From the NCBI GenBank assembly GCA_039545355.1, contig BCJJ01000011.1, positions 1,425,979 to 1,489,978 on the forward strand: a DNA stretch of 64,000 nucleotides, read 5' to 3'. The translations under genes were made by a program, and so were the position numbers. Numbering within the stretch: the first letter of the stretch is position 1; each line of letters opens with the position of its first letter. This stretch comes from Trichosporon coremiiforme. Taxonomy: Eukaryota; Basidiomycota; Tremellomycetes; Trichosporonales; Trichosporonaceae. Shown piece by piece: positions 42,795 through 52,163 of the stretch. The notes below the pieces were generated by a model. That model made no database searches, was not told the DNA's origin, and saw only the letters and a program-made list of their open reading frames with translations.

Positions 42795-45284
42795 CTAGTC
42801 CATCTCGTACGCCAGTCCCCACTTCTGGGCACGGTACCGGCGCACGAGCTCCTCGTACTCCTTGTCCTTCTGCTCGCTGCTCGTCGCGTCGATGGGGTGA
42901 ATCGGGGGCAGGTTCTGCTGCTGCGGCGTCGTGACGATGCCGGTCTCGGAGGAGCTGGACGATGACCACGTCGACATGGGCTTGTCGCGCTCACGCTTAT
43001 CCCCGAACGAGTTGTAGTGGTTGTTGATCGTCTGCACGTTCTGCGTCTGCTGGTGCTGCAACTGCTGCAGCTGCTGGAGCTGCTGCTGGTACATGCTTGC
43101 GCGGAGGGGCGACTTGATCGGGCGTGTCGGTGAGTTCGGCTCAATCTGCACCTCCTGCACGGGGCTCGGCGAGTCGACTGAGCGCCGCGGTGCGTGGTGC
43201 TGGTGTCCGTGTGCCGAGGTCGAATGCTGATGCGACGAAGACGTGCTTGACATCGGTCCCAGCGACTCGACGTACTCCTCCGTGTCCTCGTCCCAGGTCG
43301 CACTCTCGCGCTCCAGCTTGGTCGGGCGTTTCATGTCCGATGCACTGCCGACGTCCGACATCCGCGACGTCTCCCATGACCCCTTTCGTTCCTTGTCAAT
43401 GCACACTATGCCGTTGCCAATCGAGGAAAGGGTGGAGCCGGACCGAAACAACGGCGAGGGCATCTCGACACCGGCCGTCCGCAGCACAGCCGACGCTTCG
43501 AGGTGGTCGCTCGGTGTCGTCATGCGGTGCGCGAACTCGCACATGTTGTTGGCGCCGAAGATGAACTCGCCACCAAGCTGTCGCGCGCTGCCTGGGTCGC
43601 CGGGCAGCTTCAGGAACCCGTTCCGCAGACTCTTGAGCGTCTGCGACGACGAGTTTTGCTTCTGCTGGTGGTACCGCTTGTCGTCGCCGAGGAAGTCCGA
43701 CAGTCCCATCAGCTTGTACAGGTGCCGCGTGCTGTCCGAGTAGATCGGGTACGGGCACTGGCACATCTTGCGGTACTTCTTGATCAGCTTCCAGGATCCG
43801 GGGGCAATCAGGACAACCTGCGTGTTGTGCGAACGCAACGTGCTCGGGTCGAGCTGCGAGATAGACCGCACGATGTAGTCCTGCCCGAGCGGGCACCAGA
43901 AATGCCGCATGAAGATGACGACGACCTTGGGCGAGTCGGTCGAGCTTGAGCCCTGCCTCGCAGAGACACCCTTCGGGAGTAGGTCACCAAAGTACACGGC
44001 CCGTCCGTTCTCGTCGCGCACGATCGACGTCTCGGCCTCCACCACGGCGAGCAGTGGCGGTGCGGACCAAATCTCAAGCAGCTTCTCGTCGGTTCCGTTG
44101 ATGCTGGAGGAACGTCGTCCCATCTTCCGCCCGCTCTTCACAGTGTACGTGGAGGGGGTTCCGTGCCCTGGAACAGGCTTGTTCGTACCGAGGAGCTTGA
44201 ACGTTCCGACTGGCTTCGTTCGTGTCGCAGATCTGGACGTCGCCGTGCGCGGTCGAGATCGCGTTTCCGGAGGGAGGAACGCGTCGCGCAGATCGTTCAG
44301 GTCGTCCGCCATGATCTCCTCGACGTCCTTGATCGATCGTCGCTTCTCTGGGAAGTGAGTCGCCAGTGATGTCTCCGGCTCCGACTCGTTGGTCTCCTCC
44401 TCCGCGAGGTCATCCAGCATAGACGCAACAGCCGGTTCCTGGTCCTTCCCGGCGTGGACTCCAAACGACTGTCTTCCGAACATGACCATACTCCGATACT
44501 TGCTGTCCTTCTCTGGCAGTGGCGGTGGTGCAAGTGGGGAAAGGGGGGATGATGGGGAGTGTCCGAAGGAAGAAGTTGTGCAGTCTCCAACTGTAGTGTG
44601 ATCTCCAGCTGAAGAATGTGCCGAGGCAGACCACTCGCTCTGTTGTGCTGCCACGGTACTGTCGACGCAGATCGGGCTGAGGAGACCGTTCGGATAGGAC
44701 TGTGCGCTGAGCGCACTTAAGGAGCTGTTGCTCTTTTGTTGGCGCACAGTAAGTCTGTCTAGTGAGGGCACGGTCGGCGATGATGTGGAGGGGGGAGTTA
44801 GTCGATCATAGTCGAAGGAATGAGCTGTGGGTGACAGGAATTGATCGCCTATCTCCAGGGTCAGCAAGCCACCACTGCCGGTTACGCCCTCGAACGCCCC
44901 CAGGTCACCCGAAGCGGCGTGCTGGGTCTCCTTGGAACTTCCATGGGACAGGTTCAAGGGTGGTGGTCGTCCGGCAGCGCCGGCAGCGGTAGTTGGCGGG
45001 AGGGGGAACAACATGGTGACGGGGGTGGTGAGTTCGCCTTGGCTGGAGGCGGTCGAGGAAGACGTGCTGGACAGGTGCTGAAGCTCGAGTTGCGGAGGAA
45101 ACGGGGGTACGGACGAGCGGCGCTTTGACGCAAAGTTGTCTGCCAGTTGGCAGTCAGTTAACGGCGTCAATGGCTCGGGCGTGACGCTAAGTTTCTCGAC
45201 CAGCTCAATCATGGCTGGGTCCAGCGCCACGGAACCGTTGCTCTCCGAGCTCCCATGGTGTGCTGATGCGCCGCCGTCGGCCAT
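42795..45284 (-). CDS. Large protein with a PRXL2/AAED1-type peroxiredoxin-like domain
   Basis: Intronless, 829 aa. Residues 1-400 are Ser/Pro/Thr-rich and look disordered, with an acidic patch at ~290-305 and a basic stretch (GRKMGRRSSS) before the domain. Residues ~402-620 are an AhpC/TSA antioxidant fold: VYFGDLLPKG, VVVIFMRHFWCPLGQDYI (Cys ~464), TQVVLIAPGSWKLIKKYR, CPYPIYSDSTRHLYKLMGL and GGEFIFGANNMCEFAHRM. This matches fungal proteins with an AAED1/PRXL2-like domain. The C-terminal ~200 residues are Ser/His/Gln-rich with a poly-Gln/Leu tract and end WGLAYEMD. Many potential phosphosites suggest a regulated scaffold, but that is inference. The C-x-x-C position here reads CPLG. Confidence 0.82.
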   Translation of the reverse strand: MADGGASAHHGSSESNGSVALDPAMIELVEKLSVTPEPLTPLTDCQLADNFASKRRSSVPPFPPQLELQHLSSTSSSTASSQGELTTPVTMLFPLPPTTAAGAAGRPPPLNLSHGSSKETQHAASGDLGAFEGVTGSGGLLTLEIGDQFLSPTAHSFDYDRLTPPSTSSPTVPSLDRLTVRQQKSNSSLSALSAQSYPNGLLSPICVDSTVAAQQSEWSASAHSSAGDHTTVGDCTTSSFGHSPSSPLSPLAPPPLPEKDSKYRSMVMFGRQSFGVHAGKDQEPAVASMLDDLAEEETNESEPETSLATHFPEKRRSIKDVEEIMADDLNDLRDAFLPPETRSRPRTATSRSATRTKPVGTFKLLGTNKPVPGHGTPSTYTVKSGRKMGRRSSSINGTDEKLLEIWSAPPLLAVVEAETSIVRDENGRAVYFGDLLPKGVSARQGSSSTDSPKVVVIFMRHFWCPLGQDYIVRSISQLDPSTLRSHNTQVVLIAPGSWKLIKKYRKMCQCPYPIYSDSTRHLYKLMGLSDFLGDDKRYHQQKQNSSSQTLKSLRNGFLKLPGDPGSARQLGGEFIFGANNMCEFAHRMTTPSDHLEASAVLRTAGVEMPSPLFRSGSTLSSIGNGIVCIDKERKGSWETSRMSDVGSASDMKRPTKLERESATWDEDTEEYVESLGPMSSTSSSHQHSTSAHGHQHHAPRRSVDSPSPVQEVQIEPNSPTRPIKSPLRASMYQQQLQQLQQLQHQQTQNVQTINNHYNSFGDKRERDKPMSTWSSSSSSETGIVTTPQQQNLPPIHPIDATSSEQKDKEYEELVRRYRAQKWGLAYEMD

Positions 45285-48200
45285 GGTGGGAAGTGGCCGA
45301 GGGTCGTCAGAGAGAGTGAGGGAGAAATAAGGCGGAGTGGCGTCGCGAAATGTCGATGTCGGGCGGTGGAATACTGGTTACGCGGTTCTAGCAGGGGAGG
45401 CAAATGGTATAGAGATGAGTGATGATGGAAAAGAAAGTGGTGAGGGTGACGAGAGCCATGTCGGATCGCCTGCGTGCTGCGCTGCAGTCTGGTGTAGTCT
45501 GGCCTGCTTGGGCGCCGAAGTGGGACCCACTTTACGCTCGAATGGTCGCGGCGAGATGTCTCCAGTGTCGAGACTCGCGACGCAGGCCAGGAGGTGGCCA
45601 GGTGATGGACCAGGACCTAGGTCTAGGACCTGGATGCCGGTAGAGCGGAGGTTCTGCAGGTCTGCGGGTTTGCGGGTCTGCTGCTGGCTGAGCGCTGTGC
45701 AAGCTGGGCATGCTGGGCACTGGAGAGTGCCAAGTGTACGCAGGGCAGTGGTGGGTGTACCGGTGTACCTGGGACTGAGTCTGCATGCTTCGATGACATA
45801 CCTTGCGGGCCTGGCGGGCCTGGTGACTGGATCACGGCTCAAAGTTCATCAACGGCATGGCCTGTACCTCTGACAGGGGAAATGGGTGCCTCCCTGGATG
45901 CGCCCTGGCCATGACGGCACCCAAAGCTAATAACACCTGACTGGCACTCACCGCGGCGCGAGAGAGGGGCTCTGGAGCGAGGTCTGAACCACTCTAGCAC
46001 AAACAACAGGGGTCAGTGCCCAGTGAGTCGCTGCTGGGGATGCTGGGGCGCGCTGGGCGTCCTGTGCGACCGGGGCGTTTGCCCCTGTCCGAAACACGCC
46101 TTGGCAGCCTGCAACGAGGCGTGCCTTTCTTGCCTAGTCGCCCATGGTTCCAGGCGGTGGTGAGTGCCCTGCGCCTCCCGGTGCCCCCTCATTGCTGCCT
46201 GGAGGCGCCTGGGTGCGGTGCCTATTCAGTCGCTCTCGGCCCTCCTTGCCCCGTACCGCTGAGCGCCTCGCACCCCTGCCGTTCTAAGTCCAGCCCATCC
46301 TCCACGCCCATCCTCCATAGTGTGAGAGGCACGCACCAGCGAGTCGAAGCAGACAACCAGACTACGGCGACCGCACCCTACCGCGACCCTGCAGGCAGGT
46401 TTCGATCCATCCCGTATGAAGTGCTAGTCATGAATCAGTCAATCACTTCAGGTGTTGCAGTGGCCAGACACGCTGCCATGCTACGCGTGCACGCGCTCGC
46501 CTTAAGGGAGGTGCACATGACGGGACTCTCTGATGGTCGATTGCTGTTGCATTTGCACTGAAAGCTGCATTCATCTCGGGCCCATCGCATTCATACCCTC
46601 GGTCCGCCCAGATGAGACATTACCACCTCTTCGGAAACCAGGCGCACCGTTGCGTACTCCATGCGTACTCCTCGTAGCGTCCATGTTTATGCGACACAAC
46701 CGCTACAAGCCCCGACCAAGGTATACAGGGGGGAAGGGCCATCGTCCAGGAGTCATAGCAGGAGACCAGGAGGATGCGAACGCTGAGCGATTTCATTACA
46801 TTTTCAGACAGATTTGACCATCGTTCAGGCCCTCGCGTCGCCGCTGTGCCTTGTTCGTGTCATCGCGAGAGCGACAACGTCAGGCGGCCGGAGCCCGAAA
46901 GTGCTGCATTCGCCCACCACTACGCTCGCAGTGCTATTGCACACAAAGAATGATGCATGATGCATGATGTCAACATCCGACCAGCGCCTCGATACGCCCC
47001 CAGGCAACGAGCATGGGGGTGAACAAGCTTCTTAATAATGCTGTAACTGCTAACTCTATGTAACCGTGTTCCTAGCCTGGCGCCGCCCAAGGCGCCTGCC
47101 CTCCCTGCAGAGGCCAAGCTCCCCAAACTGAGCCGCTCAGCCCGTCAGAACCCGTTCCCCTCGCCCAAGCTCCGGTCGGTTTCGTCTTCGATTTTTCGAT
47201 GCTTTCTCCTCGCGGCGAACACTCCCGCCAGAGCAAGTCGTGCGCGGTCGGGCGCTTGGATGCATTGAGTCGAATGAACCTTTTTGGGGCGGCTCAGGCC
47301 AGGTTCCGGGCAAAGGGCGTACCAGGACGTTGGGCCCTTCTTGCCTGTCTGCATCCCCTCTCTGCACGCCTGAAAGCTCTGCGCGCGAGCATCCGAAACG
47401 CCGCTTCCTGACGTCCTGGCCAGGCAAGCGGGCTCGCGGGTGGCCAAGAAGGCGGCAACGAACACTCAGGCCCGCAGATGAAAACGCTCCAAGCAAGGAT
47501 CCAGCGTAACAAGGTTGGACCGAAATGATGCATAAGGGGTCGCCTCTGTCCTCTCTCTCTGGTGCATACTCCAATGGTGCCCGTTGGAGCCGTAACTGGG
47601 CCAACGAGGCGTACGTGTTCTCGTGCGTACGTCTGCGGCCCCAGCGTCGGGCTCTGGCGGGCTCGCTCCGCAAGGAGGCAACAAGCTCATCGGGGCTCGG
47701 TTCCGCGGCTCGCAACCGCCACGCTTTCCAGGTCCTCCCCAGGTCCTCCCTCGTACGCACTCTTCCCCACAGACCGGCCAAAACACATCATTGGCGGCGA
47801 CAGATTTCTGGGTCGTGTTTGTGTCTTCTGCGTTGGAGCTAAAGAGCGGCCAAACATTGATGACTAGCAGGAGGTGCTGGAGCGGAGTGCGTATCTCGTG
47901 TCAATGCAGGGATGCGACGAAGCGGGCAGAGAGCCGCCCGCTTGCCCACTCGCCGCCGAGACGACCCAGCACTGCATTATTGACGATCTGCTCGGTCTGT
48001 GCTCGCTCGGTGCGCACTGACTGGCGAGACGCGATCGCAAGAGTCCGTGGAAGCAGAAGGGTGCGAGAGCGGCATTGCCGCCGTTTCGTCGCCTGAAACA
48101 TCCACCCTGTACCCCTCTCCTGGCTCCTGGTCGACACTTTGCTAGTCTTCGTTTTCTCGTAATGTCTGAAAAGCCATGCACGGGTGAATCTCGTCTCCTG

Positions 48201-50802
48201 TTTGCTTTGGTGTCAGAGTGCATCCATCAAAGCTTTGGGGTACAGTGTGCATGATGGAGCTCGTGGCACCGCTGTTGTCAGACCGAGCAGAGCTGACGCG
48301 AGATGAGACTGAGACCAAGCAACAGGTGGTCGTCAGGCTGAAAGTTTCCAGACAGCTCGTACGGCACGCTCGTTGCTTAACACACTTAAGTACGGGCGTG
48401 ACGGCCTGTCATCTTCACGACTGTCCGTGCCCACTGCCGCGACCTGCCGGGCTGGGCGGGAGGCTGCACGATCTCGTCAGCCTTGGCGGTCGGGAGTTCG
48501 GCGGGTGATCGTGCAGTCACCTCGGTCGGGGGCTGCCGTTGCCGGGCTCGCTTTACTTGCCGTCATCGCTGCTACCGTTGTCACTGGGGCGACTTGGTGT
48601 GACCGAAAAGTCGGCATGCAAGTTCTGCTCGCTGTCCACTCGATCTCAGCCGCTAGCTTCGTAGTGCTCGAGGCCGAGTTACGAGACAGCCGCAATGAAC
48701 ATGTAAATTAAAGGACTTGGTCGCAACCGCGTGTGGCGCACTCATCACCGGAGCGCTACGGTCCAGACCCCCTTATTGCTGTGCTCATTATACAGGCGTT
48801 TGAGAATGTACCGAGCCTTGGGAGTGGCCCAGAATGGCGGACCCCGCACCCGACCCGGCTAGGCTGCTTTTCATGAATGTGTATCAGAGTGTCGGAACGA
48901 TGGGTGGCACCCTGCTGTCCTGCAATGAGTCCTGCATGCAGGATGCTTCCACATACGAAAATGCAGCGAAACAAGTATCCAGACTGGCGGTAAGCAGGTG
49001 TCCATACTGCATAGCCTGGCATGGCTCGGTGGTGGATAGTACGTGTGCAGGGAGAAGGATATACGAGCCCCCGAATCCCTGCGCTTGACTACTTTTATGC
49101 AGCGAAGCGGCAAATGGCGGCTTCAGCCAGGCGCTGGCCAGTCTACGGCTCAGCAGGAAGTGACTACCCACCGCCACTAGTGCAGAAAAGGAGCCGAACC
49201 CACCTCATGCAATTGTTAGAAGTATCCGATCAGGACGTCGATCAGCGGTGATGATGCATCGACAAGCCGATCGTGCAGAGTGCTGATCGGCCACTACGTG
49301 TAGCAGAGAAACATATGAGCCATATGACGCTCGTAGTGCGTGTTACGATATGCAGAAGCGCCCTCCCTGGTGCTTATTACGACGGAACCGAACAGGCTGC
49401 TCCAAAGACTGCTTTCTGCTGCTATTCTCGTGCCTGCAGCTCGGCAACAAGCTGTCGAGCAATTCGCCCGTCTCCTGCAGCTTTGCACAGAGGAGCAGCC
49501 GATCACACCGGGAGTACGCAATCCTCCGATTGAGGTAATTGAACCGCAAACTCAGCTTCGGCGCAGAGCTTACCATGCCGGTATCTCCCAGTGTGCACGT
49601 CAGATGGGGAACTGCAACTCGCGTGGAGAATCCCAGCCCCTTTCCGCCGTTGAGGCCCTAGCAGCTCGTTCCAGCTGCAATCCTTCTGTGCATTGTCGAT
49701 CGGAGGACGCCACCTTCCTGTCGTTTCTGTCGCACCGAAAAATGATCGCTTGCGAAACCTCCCCTCCGCAGGACAGGCGGTAGGGTGGCGCGCCTTCGCC
49801 GCACTTCGCAGGGGGGGTCGGGAGTACCCTCGAATGCCTCGAAACCGATCAGTCGCAGAACATTACCAGAACGCCTCATCTTTACGTATTGGCCCGAGTG
49901 CAGTTTCAACGGGCTATTATGCGTTTGAACCTGGCCGCTGCCGTAGCTACGGAAAGAATGCACACTGAGGCTCTGACGGAAGTTTTCGAACGGACGAGTT
50001 CTGTGTTTCTGAAACAGGGTCGAGCTTGAGCCAGTTTCTGCGAGGCACATGTCTATCGAAGTTCACAAGCTTTGCGCAAAGACCATCAGGCTACTAGGCA
50101 CACGGCTGGGGCTTGATACGCAGAGTGGTGACGGCAAGAGGAGACCGAGGAGACCGCACATCAGATAACAATGCATCCATGAAACACCCCTTGGGCGCGC
50201 CCTCACGTCTCGACCTCGATGTGCTCTCCGGACGGCTGGCAGTGAGTCAGCTGATGCAACTGCGCTTTAGGTTTCCTTGGACCATCTCCGGCCCTCATAG
50301 TTACCACTTCTGCGAGAATGAGGTGCCTAGACTGCGAGCTACGTAGAACTTTGGAAACAGAAGGAGTTGCAGAAGAGGTACAGAGAGAAACGGAAGATCA
50401 CCGCATAAGTGGGCTCAGCAAGGTTTGTCTGCGGAGAACGGCTTCGAGTCTATACACTTGAGTTAATGCCTTTTCTCGGTCGCATAACAGCAGCGCTGCG
50501 TGCCGCCAGCACGAATATAGAGTTCTTAGTAAACACCAGGGTTGCATTGACTGTACACCAATCGTGCCACCCGCGCCTGGACTCGTGATCTGAATGGGCG
50601 ACTACGCAACCAAGTTGGAGCCGCCGGTTCCGAACCCACAGGCGCGCGTACATCTTCTGCATCAACCTTGATCGCTTGTGTGGTCAGGTGAGCACAGTAT
50701 CTGATCGCCTGATGGTCTAAAGGCAGTGCACAACCGCGCGCTCCGAGCCAGTTCCGAGCGATGACCGGTCCTGATCGTGGAACACCTTCCGAAGACATCG
50801 TC
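45285..50802. other. 5.5-kb gene desert
   Basis: No splice-consistent gene with recognisable domains on either strand. The ORFs are short, except a 214-codon minus-strand frame at 47137-47781 with atypical codon use. No tandem array, inverted terminal repeat or transposase motif is seen by eye. It could contain decayed elements, non-coding RNAs or a fast-evolving gene. Confidence 0.5.
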
Positions 50803-50893
50803 GCCTTCTTAGTTCAGTGGCTAGAATTTTCCACTAGTAGCGGTGTAATATCGGACTATGGAACGGTCACCCGTTCGATTCGGGTAGAAGGCA
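50803..50893 (+). tRNA. tRNA-Thr(AGU) with an 18-nt intron
   Basis: The acceptor stem GCCTTCT pairs with AGAAGGC. The D arm is GTTC-AGTGGCTA-GAAT. The anticodon stem TTCCA pairs perfectly with TGGAA, with anticodon AGT at 34-36. An 18-nt insert follows position 37. The variable loop is CGGTC, the T arm ACCCG-TTCGATT-CGGGT, discriminator A. The mature length is exactly 73 nt. The D stem is AU/GU-rich, so function is likely but not certain. Confidence 0.8.
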
Positions 50894-51776
50894 TCTAGCA
50901 TCTATTTTTAATGTCGCAGTATGTGCCAGGAGCCCTCTTTTTCGCTGCTTGAATAGCAGGTGGTACGTGATGAAGGTAGGGGTGATGCATGAATGATCGC
51001 CGCCTCGTTGTGCGACACAGTTTAACGTGGCACTTCGGCACACTCCGCGTCGCGTATGGTGAAACTTCAGAGTTGTCGGTCAGCTAGCCGTGCCGTGCTT
51101 CCAGGAGAGCTCAAAGGCAAGTTGCAGTAGCTGGAGGATCACTTGTTGGCCTTTTAGTCCTGTTGCCATACTTAGTACAGCTCCCTGCCGCGGTTCAATG
51201 CGGAATGGCCTTCTTGGCCACTCAGGGCTCCGAACTCAACGGCCATTATGGAGACACGGAAAAGGAACCTTGTTCCGGCACCTCGCGAGAAAGGGGCTGA
51301 ACGTTTCTTTGTTGGTGTTCGCAGGCGTCTCTTGAGATAAACGATGAAGAGAGGCGCCTGGTGCTCGACTGCCGCGGGTGATGTTCCAGTCCCCGTGAAG
51401 CTAGCCAGCCCTCACGCCGCAGGAGCCGAGTCCGAGCAGCCATTTGGAAGAGCACTGTGCGGTGGGACACTGCCTGTATCAGCAGAGCAGCCCACAGAGG
51501 ATGATAATTAACAGCGAGCCGGCGTTTGCGCGCTCACGGAGGCAAGAACATCCATACCTTATTCTGGTGAGGACCAGTTGTTCGTGGCTGCCTTGAACCG
51601 TCAGAATACTCATGTGATTCCACCCACTAGACTTTTAAAGCGTTACGAGCGTCAGCGTCGCATCCAGCAGATGCCTCAGCTGAGCATTGCGAGCTTATAG
51701 CGGCACTCACGCTCCAGCCATCACGAAGAATCAGCTGGAGCGAGCAGCGATGGTGAAGTGGTTCTGAGACGTCCTG
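50894..51776. other. Spacer between tRNA-Thr and tRNA-Gly-like genes
   Basis: 883 bp; no gene or repeat recognised beyond the tRNA-Thr terminator. Confidence 0.5.
50905..50909 (+). terminator. Pol III terminator T5
   Basis: A run of five T, 11 bases after the tRNA-Thr 3' end. Confidence 0.7.
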
Positions 51777-51855
51777 ACATCTATGGTGAAATGGTATCAT
51801 GCATCCTTGCCACGAGCGATTGGATGCGGTGGGGGTTCGATTCCCCCTGGATGTA
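51777..51855 (+). tRNA. tRNA-Gly(GCC)-like gene with an 8-nt insert
   Basis: ACATCTA pairs with TGGATGT. The D arm is GTGA-AATGGTA-TCAT, a glycine-type D arm. The anticodon stem CATCC pairs with GGATG around loop TTGCCA, giving anticodon GCC. An 8-nt insert lies after position 37. The T arm GGGGG-TTCGATT-CCCCC is perfect, discriminator A. Without the insert the length is 71 nt, as for tRNA-Gly. The first pair A-T instead of the usual G-C and the very short insert leave open a diverged or pseudo-tRNA. Confidence 0.65.
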
Positions 51856-52163
51856 CTCCTTTTGCGTTTTTTTGAGCGCTCGGGGATCTCTTCTGCACGA
51901 GAAACGAAGCTTTAAGGTGGTTGGGCCCGCTGAGTGCGAAGGTTGGTTGTTGTTGACAACGCGTAGAAATCAACGCGTTTTCGGTTTGGTCCCGTTTTGA
52001 GTCACCAGGCACGTTTTGCCACCCGGTGGCGCGGACTCTTTGTCGCGTGGAGTGGAGGCAGGTCACGTGAGCCGCCGAGATTTTGAAGTTCGTCATGAGC
52101 GCCGAGGTTTCAGTGTATGGCGATCGCTGCTCCCAGCGTTGACAACAGCATCTACACGACATC
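51856..52163. other. RRP12 promoter region
   Basis: 308 bp between the tRNA-Gly-like gene and the RRP12 start; nothing else recognised. Confidence 0.5.
51860..51873 (+). terminator. Pol III terminator T-runs
   Basis: T4 (51860-51863) and T7 (51867-51873) just after the tRNA-Gly-like gene. Confidence 0.7.

Noticed and set aside
45140..45165. Intron-like GTTAAC...CTGAC...CAG string near the start of the PRXL2-like gene
   Set aside because: Only 23 nt between donor and acceptor, below any intron length in this window; the frame is open through it.
47137..47781. 214-codon minus-strand open frame inside the gene desert
   Set aside because: Codon use differs from window genes (several AGG/AGA, mixed third positions), with no motif and no promoter-like CT tract. 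Transcript data could revive it.
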